From: Abditibacteriota bacterium
Lineage (GTDB): Bacteria > Armatimonadota > UBA5829
Direction: 5' to 3'
DNA: 48,127 nucleotides
Assembly (NCBI GenBank): GCA_017445025.1
Contig: JAFSVJ010000103.1
Span: 1 to 48,127, forward strand
Each line of letters starts with the position of its first letter. Position 1 is the first letter of the stretch. Both the position numbers and the translations under genes were made by a program. Positions 17,690-28,048 of this stretch are shown piece by piece. The notes beneath the pieces are model-generated. The model searched no databases. It worked only from the letters and a program-made list of their open reading frames with translations, and was not told the origin of the DNA.

Positions 17690-17960
17690 TGTAACAACAC
17701 AACAACCCAAGTATATGAACCTCCCCCCAAGGTTGAATTGCAGCAAAAAGCCTTAGTCGTTAGATTCACCCTCTTTCTCATCCCAAAAAGTTGAGCTTGC
17801 GAAACTTTTAGGGATTTGGAAGGAGGGGGGACCGTCGAAGACGGTGGGTGGTCAGGAATAAATTTGCATAGAATTGCAAATTTATGCATTCACTCGCTTG
17901 CGAGATAGAAGCCTAAATATTTAAGCCAACAGCCAAAGTCGAAGGGTGGGGGTGATATTA
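17690..17960. repeat. Composite palindromic repeat block between spoIID-type gene and recD
   Basis: Fills most of a gene-free gap. It holds inverted TTAGATTCACCCTCT (shared with 9650 and 45930), the hairpin CCCAAAAAGTT to AACTTTTAGGG (17782-17813) followed by ATTTGG, a GGGGGG run, the palindrome ACCGTC, GAA, GACGGT (17831-17845), and CTCGC, TT, GCGAG (17893-17904). The open frame at 17632-17889 is built of this repeat DNA and is not a credible gene. Confidence 0.8.
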
Positions 17961-18001
17961 TTCAATTCTGCATTTTTCATTAATTACTTGCCAACGCCAA
18001 T

Positions 18002-20014
18002 TTAAAACAGTTCTATAGCGTTATCTCTTTTTACCTCTTTACCACACATTTTCTTGATATTCTCCATAGAACCCATTAAAACAAAACTGTTTTTTGCTCT
18101 GGTGACGGCTGTATACAGTAATTGTTTGGTTAACAAGTCATTATTCTCATCAAACTCTTCAATGGGAATAAGCACATTCTCATACTCAGAGCCTTGACTT
18201 TTGTGTATAGTCATGGCAAAGGCTATATCATAATTTTCCAAACTTGTCAAAGGAAAAGCTCTATATTCATCTTTCACTTTAAACACAACATACAAAATAT
18301 GGGTTTCTTCAGAACCGCTTGAAATTTTGCCTTCCAAAACCACTCCCACATCTCCGTTATATATATTGTCACGGAAATTATTCTTGGTAATCATTATACC
18401 CATACCGGGGCAAATATTTCGTTTATCCCCAATCTTTTCTCTGTATTCCTTCATAAACCGTCGGTTTATACTGTCACAACCGAGCAAACCTCCATGCATG
18501 GAAGTTAAAATCTTATATTTATTTAAATGTTTTAGTATAATATCTATTTTATCTTTATCTAAATTATATATATCTTCTATTAAAATATTTTTGATATAAT
18601 TAATATAAGACTCTCCCAATTCTTCGTCTTTTTCAAAATATGCCTTTGATAAAAAACCTGAAACATATTTTACTTTTTCGGAATTATCTTGAAGATTATT
18701 ATAAAACGCACCGGTTTCAGGATATGATTTATCCGTCCATTGTTTAATATTTTCTATAGATCCATCTTTATATTCATCTATTTCCTTAAACGCTTGATTT
18801 AAAACTTTGGAAGAATCATTTACTCTGTGATTCCAATTCAATTTAGACAAAAAAGTCTTTGGCTTTGCCGGAAATTCACCATTGCCTTGATTTGTTTCAA
18901 AAATATTATCAACACCTAATACTTTTTTAATATATCCTATCACTGCTTCATCTTTATTTGTGTAATTTGAAAGGTCAGCCATAACACACCCTGCGTCCAC
19001 AGAGGGCAACTGTTTATAATCTCCTACCAAAACAAGACGGGTTTCTTTAGGATCCAAACGATTAAACAAGGCAGCCATAAGATAAATATCCACCATTGAA
19101 GATTCGTCCACTATCACAAACTTTTTAGAGTTTTCTTTTTTTTCATTTTTTTCTAAACTAATATTTTTCAAAAAACTGTGAATGGTAGAATTTTCTATTC
19201 TTGAAAACTCAAAACCGGATGACTTTTTTTCAGCTTGGGCTTTAACTTGATCCTTTATTCTGCTTGAAGCTCTGCCCGTGGGAGCCAATAATACAATATC
19301 CTCAGGGTTAATTTTCTCTCCTTGTTTTTCACTCAAATTCACAAGAGAGCTAATTAGAGAAAAAACAACTGTGGTCTTACCTGTTCCCGGCCCACCTGTA
19401 ATTACAGAAAAAGCCTTATTAACCATAGAAGTGGCTATAGCAACTTTTTGCTCGGGGCAAGGCTGTTTATCTATTCCTTCCAATGCTTCATTAATAGATT
19501 CTTTTATTTCTTCTACATTTATTTTTTCATAATTATTTTTGTTTTCACTAATAAAATCACTTAATTTTTTCTTAAGGTATAAAGCAGCCTTCACATATTT
19601 TTGAAAACCGGCGTATTCGACACCCTTTATGTCAAAATAAATAACGGGAGTTTTGGAAAAATTATCTTTCAAATGCTCATCACTTAAACAAATTGAACTA
19701 AAAACATTCCCATATTTGGAATTATTAACAATAGAATTATCTACTTCTACAGTTAAAGAACCCTTGTTTTTGGCTTCAAACAGAGTTATCAGAAAATCTT
19801 CCAAATCATTGTTATCTTTAAAATTATAACCACATTTAAGGAAAATTTCTCTTATTATAAGAATATCATCCAATGATATTTTGTTTGTCTCAAGTTTATC
19901 AGCATAATTATTATATATATCATCATTTTCTATAAAAAACTCATCATCACCAAATGTGCCTGGAAAAGTTAAAAATCTTAAATCTTCTTTAGTTCTGTCT
20001 GTTATTTCAGCCAT
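18002..20014 (-). CDS. RecD-like SF1 helicase (exodeoxyribonuclease V alpha subunit family)
   Basis: A 670-aa 5'-3' DNA helicase of superfamily 1B. The Walker A motif GGPGTGKTT is at about 207-215. Motif II is FVIVDESSMVDIYLMAALF, motif III LVLVGDYKQLPSVDAGCV, and the C-terminal motifs V/VI are AMTIHKSQGSEYENVLIP and LLYTAVTRAKNSFVLMG. The N-terminal 200 residues fit the RecD subunit domain. No recB or recC lies in the window. Start 20014 is preceded by GAGGAAT; an upstream start at 20026 is weaker. The stretch around ENSTIHSFLKNISLEKNEKK is motif Ib-like with a charged insertion. RecD rather than RecD2 is favoured by position and length, but this is not certain. Confidence 0.88.
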   Translation of the reverse strand: MAEITDRTKEDLRFLTFPGTFGDDEFFIENDDIYNNYADKLETNKISLDDILIIREIFLKCGYNFKDNNDLEDFLITLFEAKNKGSLTVEVDNSIVNNSKYGNVFSSICLSDEHLKDNFSKTPVIYFDIKGVEYAGFQKYVKAALYLKKKLSDFISENKNNYEKINVEEIKESINEALEGIDKQPCPEQKVAIATSMVNKAFSVITGGPGTGKTTVVFSLISSLVNLSEKQGEKINPEDIVLLAPTGRASSRIKDQVKAQAEKKSSGFEFSRIENSTIHSFLKNISLEKNEKKENSKKFVIVDESSMVDIYLMAALFNRLDPKETRLVLVGDYKQLPSVDAGCVMADLSNYTNKDEAVIGYIKKVLGVDNIFETNQGNGEFPAKPKTFLSKLNWNHRVNDSSKVLNQAFKEIDEYKDGSIENIKQWTDKSYPETGAFYNNLQDNSEKVKYVSGFLSKAYFEKDEELGESYINYIKNILIEDIYNLDKDKIDIILKHLNKYKILTSMHGGLLGCDSINRRFMKEYREKIGDKRNICPGMGIMITKNNFRDNIYNGDVGVVLEGKISSGSEETHILYVVFKVKDEYRAFPLTSLENYDIAFAMTIHKSQGSEYENVLIPIEEFDENNDLLTKQLLYTAVTRAKNSFVLMGSMENIKKMCGKEVKRDNAIELF

Positions 20015-20047
20015 ATTATTCCTCATTTAGTTAAACTATACACTTAT

Positions 20048-20053
20048 ATTATA
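20048..20053 (-). promoter_or_regulatory. Extended -10 promoter of recD
   Basis: The minus strand reads ATGGTATAATATAAG, an extended -10 (TGG before TATAAT at 20048-20053), with no good -35. The same TGGTATAATATA context recurs before dnaK, ilvE and the 44390 gene. Confidence 0.6.
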
Positions 20054-20081
20054 CCATATTTTCTTTATTTTTTATAGTTTT

Positions 20082-20110
20082 AAAAAAAAGCTCCCAATAT
20101 CTTGGGAGCC
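20082..20110 (-). terminator. Intrinsic terminator of the 2555-aa gene
   Basis: On the minus strand GGCTCCCAA, loop, TTGGGAGC (20090-20110) is followed by eight T. It lies 14 nt past the stop of the giant gene and before the recD promoter. Confidence 0.9.
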
Positions 20111-20123
20111 TGTATTTTATTCC

Positions 20124-23100
20124 TTAAAACATATAGTTTTCATCGATGGCGTCTGTTTCAAAGTAGATTGAACTCTTACCGCTCTTGGTTCCACCCCAGA
20201 ATAACCAGAGTTTACCGTAACCTTTAAGGTTATTTTCACCCTTACATCTTCCGTCAAAGAAACCACTTAAGGAGTTTTCATTAATACTTGTCACAGCTGC
20301 ATCGGTTTCAACCTTCTTATCGGCAAATACTGTATTGTATTTTAATCTGCCTTGACTGTCATCCACAGCTTTAATCAACTTGTAGTAAACACCATTAGAA
20401 ATGTTGGCACCGGTCTTTCTCCACATAACAACTATTGTATCATAATCATAATCGTATGTGGCAAAACCACCATCGTTTATACCGTTTCCTTCTGTCAAGC
20501 TAATGGCTTGAGGAACATAAGAAGCGTAAACTGTCACAGGTTTCTTGTAAAGTGAAGTGCCTGCGCTGTTAACTGATTCTGCCAAGTCCTTAATCCTTGT
20601 AAATCTAACAACACCACTTGAGAAATCAATTAGTGTCTTACCAAGTTCTGTTTCTGCTTCACTACCTGGTCTGTATGTAATGGTCATAACACCTGTAGCG
20701 TTATCAAACTCAAACTTAGGATATACACCATCGGAAGGTGCGAGAGATTTAAATGTAGGCAATGCACTTACCACACCGTCTTTCCAATCTGCTTGGTTGA
20801 AATTAACTGTATTTCCTGTAAATACATCAATGTATTTTTGGTGAGAAGCATCAGAAGGAGCTCCGCCTAAACCAACCACAACTGCAGGGAGGTTTTCTTC
20901 AGGAACGGTTCCGGTCACATCCTGTCTTGCCCAAGCAAGTCCTTTACCTACAAAGAAATCAAACTTACTGTCTCTTCTCATTTCGTCATATATTCTTGTA
21001 AGTGGAAGAGCCTTTTCGCTTAAACCGAAGGTCTTGTTGTCTAATGTGTTAATATCCAATGAATATTGACTCATATAAACATCACATCCACCGGTTATCT
21101 TGTTTACACCTGTGTAAATAAGCTCAATCTTGTTATCGTTCATATTTCTGTCAATTACATTAGGCTTACCGGCACTTCCTATGGCAGCAGGCATTCTAAC
21201 CTTAGCCTCAGGACTGAAACCGTTTACTTTTCCGTTGTAATTATCGGGAATATCATCTGTTGTAAAGGAAATTGTAGATTTTCCGTCATAAGAAGACTGC
21301 CACAAGAACCAGTTCTTTCCGCCTCTCATAAACATTACAGGATATTTCTTTTCAGAATAACTGTCAAGGTGGTTAAGAGGTGTCACCTCAGGTTCACCCG
21401 TAAAGGCATAATCCATAAAGAATATTCTGTTGTCAAACTCACCGGGAAGAATCTTACCGTCTTTCTTAAGTTCTGCTTTACCGGCAAATACAACCTTTTC
21501 ACTGTTTCCGTCAGTATAGAATGATGGGTATTGCAAATATGAAGATTTAAGGTTTGCACCCTGTATCCACTTAGGAACATCATATCCCTCAGGCAAATCA
21601 TTTGGCCATCCGTTATCTTTAATACCCATACCAACAGCGTTCCACCAACTCTGTCTTGCGTAGAAGTTATTGGTTTCGTTAGTAAGCTTAACTTGATCTT
21701 CTGTGGTGACAACATCTTTAAGTTCTGCAATTCCTATGTTAAGAGGCATCTTGGACATATCTATGTCTTCCCCTGACATGTTTTCAAGCTCGGCAATTCT
21801 GTTATTAGACCATAACAGGCCTACAGTGTTATTTAATCTTTGGAAAGCAAAAGGCGTTCCGTCTCTTGAATCTGAATATGAATAATAATTCATATCACTT
21901 GATTGGTCACCGCCAATGTTGTATAATGAAGCGTGGGCTGACTGCTTGTCATAAGGAATACCTGTCACCTGTGCTTCTTTAACATTAATATCAAGATAAA
22001 ATCCGGTTTCACTTGTAATGGATAAACCGTTACCGAACTTTGCGGAAACCTTCATTGGGTTCTTAGTTGCATACTCACCGATAGGCTGACCGATAGGAAC
22101 GGATACACCTACCATTGGATCTAATGCATCTCGAACGTCCAATTGGAAGTTATTGGCATCAAAGGTCCTGTTGTAGTCGCTGTTAGCGGCAAAAGGCTTA
22201 CCTGTTATCTTTCTTGTATCCGGAATAGACATAGGTTGACCTTCTTCATCACCAACTCGAGCCTTTGTAATGGTCAATGTTGCACCTGCTCCCGCACCGA
22301 AGTTGCCACCATTGGAAGAGAATGGGTACAAAGGAGCAAAAGTGCTTGATGCAGAACCGTTAATTCTGTCTGTATTTACAGCAAAATCAAAGCTTGAAAC
22401 CACATCGTTTTCGTGAATTCTTAATGCATTACCCCAATCACCTGTGTAATTGGAAGTAATGATACCCTCATTAAATGTGCTCATATTTGTATTACCAAAC
22501 AAAGCAAAGAGAGGCTCTTTATTTAATGAAACATCATATAAGTTTACATTACCTTCATTAATAACCTTAAATGGCTTAAAGTATCTCATAATCTCAGGCT
22601 TTTTCTTATATGGGCTGTAGTTAACTGTATTTCCGTTGTTATCTGACTGAATACCCAATATTTGCTCGGAATAAGGAGTGAATAAACCGTTAATGGCTAA
22701 TGGGTATCCCACACCATGACCTGCGGCACCTATGGTAATATCATCTGTGTCCACAAATATTTCAGCTTCAGCACCTACATCAAATGTGACTTCAAATCTT
22801 CTGAAAGGTTCACAGTCAATTGCCGGGGCTGACAAAGCACCTCTTTGATCAAATCTGCCATTGGAGTTTGTATCACAATATACAATAGCATTGGCCACAT
22901 AATTGTTCATAGCGGGCTGATATCTTGGAATATCCAGCTGGTAACGAATGTTTGTGGTGTCGTCCCCTGTAAATTTAACGTTTCCGGTTCTGCCTGTGAT
23001 ATAAGGAGTATTATCTGAAGTATCCCAAGGCTTTTGAGCTTTTATTAAAGTATCATATTTAATAATATCCTCACCATCGGAATCAAATACGGATACATTC

Positions 23101-26100
23101 TTGTAGTCAACAGCAGGGTAGTCAAAGGAGCCTGCTCCGTATTCCCAAGGAAGTGGATCGTAAATGAAATTACAACTGTGACCGGACTGTCCGTGAGTGC
23201 TTTCATTTACAGTATGGTTTCCGGGATAAAATCGAACACTTACCAAGTCATTCATACCTCTGTTGGCAGCTGTGGCAACATTACTTAAAGCGGTTGTGAA
23301 TCCGTGACCAAAATCACCTAAATCAACCATTTGAAGATCTGCTGTTTTAACACCGTTGTAAGAGTTATCATCATCATATCTTGTAAACTTGTCACCATAT
23401 TCTTTTGAACCAACTTTAAGTGAGAGAGGATTGTTAACGGTAAATTTCTCTCTGAAACCGAAAGGTGCAACCCAAGTGGATTCTTCTGTTTCAAGATATG
23501 GGTCCCAAGTTCCCAACTTTTGAGCTTTAAGACGAGCTATGGGGAAACGAACTATCTTGCTGCTGAGGTTAGGAATTTGCATGTCAACACCAAGAGTCCA
23601 ACCGCTACCTATCATAGATTGAATCTTGTTGTGTGAACAATCTAAGGTAAATTCAACAAGAGACATTCTCTTCTTAATACTTGTGGATGTAGAATTTGAA
23701 ATACCTACAGTCTTAAGCTTAAGCTCAGGGTCGGCTTCCATTGGGTCTAAATATTTAACCGTGTATGGATTGAAATTATAAACTTTTGTAATGGATGCGG
23801 GTATTTTTCTCTTAGGATTAAATGATCTTCTGTCAGCAAGAGAAATATCACCACCTGTATATTCAAAATTAAGACAACTGTTACCGGATATGGTAGCACC
23901 ATCAGGAATGTTCCAAACCAAAACATATAAGTGGTCTCCCCATTCAAGGGTCACACCCTTATCGTTCTTTCTCGGGTCACTTGTTCCGAGAGATGCATTG
24001 GTGCCTTCGTAGAATAAAGCACGAGTACTGTTACCGGAAATGTTGTTTCCTGACCAGTCCTTATTCATTCTACATTTTTGTGCGGCAACATTTAAGAAAT
24101 CGGATAATCTTTGCGCCTTAAGTTCTGAATCAACAACAGCCCCTAATCCAACATCTCCTGTGGAAGAACCTGTCTGAATGAATTTCCAGTCTTCTTCCGG
24201 AATTACAACCATTTCCTTTCTTATGAAAGTATTGGCATTATTTGGTAAACCATCTATTTTTTCCTTACTACCTGAAGTTATTCTTTCCCAAATACTGTCA
24301 GAAATAGTTTGGTCTTTTTGGATATCCAATAAAGCCTTGGCTGTTTCATAGTCAACAAGTTCAACTTGAACACCTTCCGTAGTGGTTAAGTCAGTGGGGT
24401 CAATCACCAATGGTTCCATTTCTTCAAGAATGTCTTCCCAGTTAGAACCAGTGTGTAAAGTTCTCCAATTGGTGTTTCCGTCAGACTTATGTTCTGAATA
24501 TGTATAGTTGAAACCGTCGGCACCGTTAATGTTAACCAAACCCTCACCTTGAGTATCGGCATGAGCTAAAACCATAGGTGTAGCAGTAATAAGAGATTTA
24601 CCAAGGTCCTTAGGTGAACCTGCTAAAAGTCTCTTTATAGACTGACCTGTGACTGTATTAAATACATCCAAAAATCCGTCGTTGTTACCAAAATAACCAT
24701 TTGGATTTAATTGTCCGTTTTCGTTTATATAACCATCTGTAACAATGTTTGATACAATGTGATCAGTATAATATCCTGTCTTCACTGAACTAAATCCTGC
24801 AGAAGGATTATCAAAGCCTAAAGCGGTAAAGTCAAATGAATGAACTATACCCGTCACGTCATTTATAACATATTTATCTATAGGAGCTGTGGGGTCACCG
24901 TAAGAAACCAAAGCTGGATGAGTTTGAACAGGCTGGTCTAATATTTCCATAGCCATTAATGAAACATCAGATTCCTCTGCATTGGCACTCTTTAACTTGT
25001 AAAGACTGTTACCCATAGAAGTGTATGAATAAGCATCTCCCGTCTTACCTGCTAAGTAGGTCATAAATCCACTTCTGACATAACCATCAGTTAGGAATTG
25101 ACCATCATTAAGGTTAGTAACCACTCCGCTGGTGCTGTAATAATTCCTCATAGAACCTGCGTTAAAGTAGTTTTCAATATCATTTACTCCAACTTTGTAA
25201 ACAGACCAAGCAGCACTTGAATCATAAGGACAAGCACTGTATAAAAGTTTTTGCCCTATAAATGTAGGAGCTCCTGAAGTATATAACGTTTTTGTATCAT
25301 CAATTTTCGGGAATGTCCATAATAATTTGGCAATCTTATTTTCACTGTCCACACCGTCTTTTAATGAATAAGCAAATATTCTTCCGGCAGCTGTGGGAGC
25401 ATAAACGGTAGATGCGGATAATGTATTTAGTGAAGAGTCAAAAACTCCGTATTTATCTATATCTGCCACAATTTCTGTGCCCGGAGCAAAATCAAGCTCT
25501 TCCCCGGGAGGCACTGCAGGATATAGCCAAACATTGTCCACTACGGCAAAATCGGGAACGGTTTCCGGAATAACCACAACTTCCTTAGGAGCGTTAAATG
25601 TGGCATTTGTGTCAACAAGTTTCCAAGTTCCCAAATCCGCTGTGGTAACCTCTAATGGGAATTCACTTGTCACATCCTCTCCCGTTGCTGTATTGTAAGA
25701 GATAACTCTGATTTTAAATTTAGAACCCACTGTTCTTTGAATAGGCGGAATCCACACTTTTACACGCCATCTAAATGTGGTATACTTCTTACCATTATAT
25801 TCACTGAGAGAAGTATTCATATTGTAAAGTGTATAATCTCCTGCCTTTTCTCTCATTTGGTCCGTTATCTTGAATACTACAGGGTCAGCTGAAGCATTAC
25901 TTGTATATATGTAAGTTCCACCAAATGCAGCCATGGTTGAAGTTGATCGTGTCCAACCGGAAAGCTTGCTTGTTCCCACAAGAGCTTCAGGCTCAGGTAA
26001 GAATATACCGGGGCCTTTGAAGAGCAAGCGAGGTGTTCCAACACCTGCAGGGTTAGTTCCGGTTACATCAAAAGCATATAGAACACCATCATAACCGGCA

Positions 26101-27791
26101 CAAAATGCGGCTAATATGGTTTTAGTATTATCCTTGGGGTCAGGCATATAAATCAATGCCGGAGATGTGGCAAAACCACCGGGAACAGGTCCTTCAAGTC
26201 TGTCCCAATCCTCTGGAGTCACGTCAGGATAACGCCACAACTCTTGAGTTGTTCTCATGGTAAAGGCACCGATAGCACCCCAAGTCTTAAGACCTATGGA
26301 TGAAAGAAAATCATCAGACAATACTCTTCCGAGTGGGGTTTCAACCAAATCAACGTTAAATGCTGTTATACCAACATTCTTTCCGCCCACATCAGAAGAA
26401 ACATAATCGTCTACTAAGTTATTTCTGCTAACCTTTATCGCGTCAAGAACATAAGCACGAGGAGCGGCTCCTCCTGTGGTTCTTGAGTCAAATCCCGTAG
26501 GTTCAAAAACTACCTTGCAATCATCTCCTGCGGTTAATTCAAAAGTTCCCAGCTTATTCCAACCCGGGTTAGACATATCAACTGTCACAGTTGCAACAAG
26601 ATTTGAACCATCATAAATTTTATATGTTTGTGTATTGTAATTCTTTAAAGGCTTTTTATAAACTGTATTATCTGCTAAGTGAGTAAAGTGTAAAGCCGGC
26701 TCAGTATAATCTTCTGTTTGGAAAGTCAATACATTAAGATCAATATCATACATTCCGGACTGAGTCACTTGGAATGGATATGTAAATTGACCGGAAGGAC
26801 TTATGGCATCAGGTTTTAACACATACATGTCAATAGGAGAAGCCACAGGTTTGGTTCTTGTCATAAAGAAATGAGTAGCTTCCGTATCGTCTTTAACATA
26901 CATACCAAAAGTATTTGAAACTCTGTTGTATTCATTTTTATTAAATATTGCCTTAGAACCATTTACAATAAATGAACTTCCAAGTTCGTTTATAAGTCCC
27001 GGGAAATTACTTGCAACAGCAGACCCTACCATACTTCTTCTAGGAACACGAACTATTCTCACAGCATCAGCCAAAACCAAACAAGCTGTAGAAACAGTCA
27101 CTTGTTCGTCGTCTTCAATAACAGTAGCGTCTTTCTTTCCTCTGTTGGAAATTCTAATGGTTAATTTACCGTCAGAACCAACTGTATAAACATCTGAAGA
27201 GCAATACAACCAAGAAGCTGCATATTGAGGTCTTGATATGTTAACTGTAGTTTCTGTTGCGGCTGCATTACCATATTGATTTAAATATTCTACTCTGACA
27301 TAAGCAGATGTTGCCAAATCATATCCTGTATCGTTAAGAGTAGGATTAGAAGGCACAGTCATAAAACACTGATATTGATCACCGGGTCTTAGGTTGGTAA
27401 ATTCATAGTCAACGTATGTAACCGTTGTGGGAGTAATATCAGCGGGAGAGTAATAGAATATTTTTTGAGATCCGTTTGTGGAGTATATTTGTTCCGGGTT
27501 TGTCTGGTAAAGACCGTCTGTTCCGTTGCCGGGTGTCCATCCGTCCTCAACAGTGACACCGGAATCTCCCAAAGACTTAATACGATAATCGTTTCCTTCT
27601 ATAATGGAAGGATACTCATACATAATGTCCAAATTAGATGCATTAATGTTATTTGCATCCAAATTTTGTCCTGTTCTCTGCATGGTCCTACCCACAAAAG
27701 GCCAGGTGTCTTTGGGTAAAAAGTCAAGTGCAAATACACTTGCCCCCATAATCATTATTAAAATTGTTAAAATAGTTAATTTAGTTTTCAT
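20124..27791 (-). CDS. Giant secreted protein (2555 aa) with PQQ-like beta-propeller segments
   Basis: Signal peptide MKTKLTILTILIMIMGASVFA, cleavage before LD. The mature start WPFVGRTMQRTGQN resembles the beginning of secreted PQQ-repeat proteins. Propeller-like blades are visible in STVYAPTAAGRIFAYSLKDG, KNTKTILAAFCAGYDGVLYA and YVINDVTGIVHSFDF. Other regions look like beta-sandwich or carbohydrate-binding modules (GMYDIDLNVLTFQ, TFELTAGDDCKVVFEPTGF). Near the end two related segments occur, NWFLWQSSYDGKSTISFTTD and LWLFWGGTKSGKSSIYFETD, suggesting a duplicated final domain. No LPxTG, outer-membrane sorting domain or catalytic site was recognised. It lies 257 nt downstream of another large secreted protein, across repeat DNA, and has ribosome-binding site AGAGG. 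Surface or extracellular role inferred; function unknown. Confidence 0.7.
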   Translation of the reverse strand: MKTKLTILTILIMIMGASVFALDFLPKDTWPFVGRTMQRTGQNLDANNINASNLDIMYEYPSIIEGNDYRIKSLGDSGVTVEDGWTPGNGTDGLYQTNPEQIYSTNGSQKIFYYSPADITPTTVTYVDYEFTNLRPGDQYQCFMTVPSNPTLNDTGYDLATSAYVRVEYLNQYGNAAATETTVNISRPQYAASWLYCSSDVYTVGSDGKLTIRISNRGKKDATVIEDDEQVTVSTACLVLADAVRIVRVPRRSMVGSAVASNFPGLINELGSSFIVNGSKAIFNKNEYNRVSNTFGMYVKDDTEATHFFMTRTKPVASPIDMYVLKPDAISPSGQFTYPFQVTQSGMYDIDLNVLTFQTEDYTEPALHFTHLADNTVYKKPLKNYNTQTYKIYDGSNLVATVTVDMSNPGWNKLGTFELTAGDDCKVVFEPTGFDSRTTGGAAPRAYVLDAIKVSRNNLVDDYVSSDVGGKNVGITAFNVDLVETPLGRVLSDDFLSSIGLKTWGAIGAFTMRTTQELWRYPDVTPEDWDRLEGPVPGGFATSPALIYMPDPKDNTKTILAAFCAGYDGVLYAFDVTGTNPAGVGTPRLLFKGPGIFLPEPEALVGTSKLSGWTRSTSTMAAFGGTYIYTSNASADPVVFKITDQMREKAGDYTLYNMNTSLSEYNGKKYTTFRWRVKVWIPPIQRTVGSKFKIRVISYNTATGEDVTSEFPLEVTTADLGTWKLVDTNATFNAPKEVVVIPETVPDFAVVDNVWLYPAVPPGEELDFAPGTEIVADIDKYGVFDSSLNTLSASTVYAPTAAGRIFAYSLKDGVDSENKIAKLLWTFPKIDDTKTLYTSGAPTFIGQKLLYSACPYDSSAAWSVYKVGVNDIENYFNAGSMRNYYSTSGVVTNLNDGQFLTDGYVRSGFMTYLAGKTGDAYSYTSMGNSLYKLKSANAEESDVSLMAMEILDQPVQTHPALVSYGDPTAPIDKYVINDVTGIVHSFDFTALGFDNPSAGFSSVKTGYYTDHIVSNIVTDGYINENGQLNPNGYFGNNDGFLDVFNTVTGQSIKRLLAGSPKDLGKSLITATPMVLAHADTQGEGLVNINGADGFNYTYSEHKSDGNTNWRTLHTGSNWEDILEEMEPLVIDPTDLTTTEGVQVELVDYETAKALLDIQKDQTISDSIWERITSGSKEKIDGLPNNANTFIRKEMVVIPEEDWKFIQTGSSTGDVGLGAVVDSELKAQRLSDFLNVAAQKCRMNKDWSGNNISGNSTRALFYEGTNASLGTSDPRKNDKGVTLEWGDHLYVLVWNIPDGATISGNSCLNFEYTGGDISLADRRSFNPKRKIPASITKVYNFNPYTVKYLDPMEADPELKLKTVGISNSTSTSIKKRMSLVEFTLDCSHNKIQSMIGSGWTLGVDMQIPNLSSKIVRFPIARLKAQKLGTWDPYLETEESTWVAPFGFREKFTVNNPLSLKVGSKEYGDKFTRYDDDNSYNGVKTADLQMVDLGDFGHGFTTALSNVATAANRGMNDLVSVRFYPGNHTVNESTHGQSGHSCNFIYDPLPWEYGAGSFDYPAVDYKNVSVFDSDGEDIIKYDTLIKAQKPWDTSDNTPYITGRTGNVKFTGDDTTNIRYQLDIPRYQPAMNNYVANAIVYCDTNSNGRFDQRGALSAPAIDCEPFRRFEVTFDVGAEAEIFVDTDDITIGAAGHGVGYPLAINGLFTPYSEQILGIQSDNNGNTVNYSPYKKKPEIMRYFKPFKVINEGNVNLYDVSLNKEPLFALFGNTNMSTFNEGIITSNYTGDWGNALRIHENDVVSSFDFAVNTDRINGSASSTFAPLYPFSSNGGNFGAGAGATLTITKARVGDEEGQPMSIPDTRKITGKPFAANSDYNRTFDANNFQLDVRDALDPMVGVSVPIGQPIGEYATKNPMKVSAKFGNGLSITSETGFYLDINVKEAQVTGIPYDKQSAHASLYNIGGDQSSDMNYYSYSDSRDGTPFAFQRLNNTVGLLWSNNRIAELENMSGEDIDMSKMPLNIGIAELKDVVTTEDQVKLTNETNNFYARQSWWNAVGMGIKDNGWPNDLPEGYDVPKWIQGANLKSSYLQYPSFYTDGNSEKVVFAGKAELKKDGKILPGEFDNRIFFMDYAFTGEPEVTPLNHLDSYSEKKYPVMFMRGGKNWFLWQSSYDGKSTISFTTDDIPDNYNGKVNGFSPEAKVRMPAAIGSAGKPNVIDRNMNDNKIELIYTGVNKITGGCDVYMSQYSLDINTLDNKTFGLSEKALPLTRIYDEMRRDSKFDFFVGKGLAWARQDVTGTVPEENLPAVVVGLGGAPSDASHQKYIDVFTGNTVNFNQADWKDGVVSALPTFKSLAPSDGVYPKFEFDNATGVMTITYRPGSEAETELGKTLIDFSSGVVRFTRIKDLAESVNSAGTSLYKKPVTVYASYVPQAISLTEGNGINDGGFATYDYDYDTIVVMWRKTGANISNGVYYKLIKAVDDSQGRLKYNTVFADKKVETDAAVTSINENSLSGFFDGRCKGENNLKGYGKLWLFWGGTKSGKSSIYFETDAIDENYMF

Positions 27792-27884
27792 ATGGGACCT
27801 CTTTTCTTTTCAACGTCCTTTACTAATTGTAATTTCTGCTTTCTTCAATGAATAATCCAATTGAATAAATAATGCTAAATTAAG

Positions 27885-28048
27885 CCCTTCTCCCCTTTAA
27901 GAATAACTAAAAAGAACGAAGCAACCCTAAGGGCTATGCGAAACTTTTCGGGAGCCTCTCGGCACCCTACCCTCTTGGTTAGGGAGAATGAGTATTATTC
28001 ATCAAGCATAACTATGCATTGTGCATTATTCATTAATATGTCTGCTTT
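27885..28048. repeat. Repeat-rich gap between the two large secreted-protein genes
   Basis: Contains CTTCTCCCCTTTAA (inverse of AAAGGGGAGAAG-type blocks), CGAAACTTTTCGGGA (half of the CCCAAAAAGT hairpin family), CCCTACC, CTCTT, GGTTAGGG, and TATGCATTGTGCATTATTC tandem units just before the stop of the 887-aa gene. No ORF of interest. Confidence 0.65.

Noticed and set aside
17632..17889. An 85-codon open frame on the minus strand in the spoIID-recD gap
   Set aside because: It is made of repeat modules (GGGGGG run, CCCAAAAAGTT hairpin, GAAAGAGGGTGAATCTAA block), has no ribosome-binding site, and overlaps the operon promoter.
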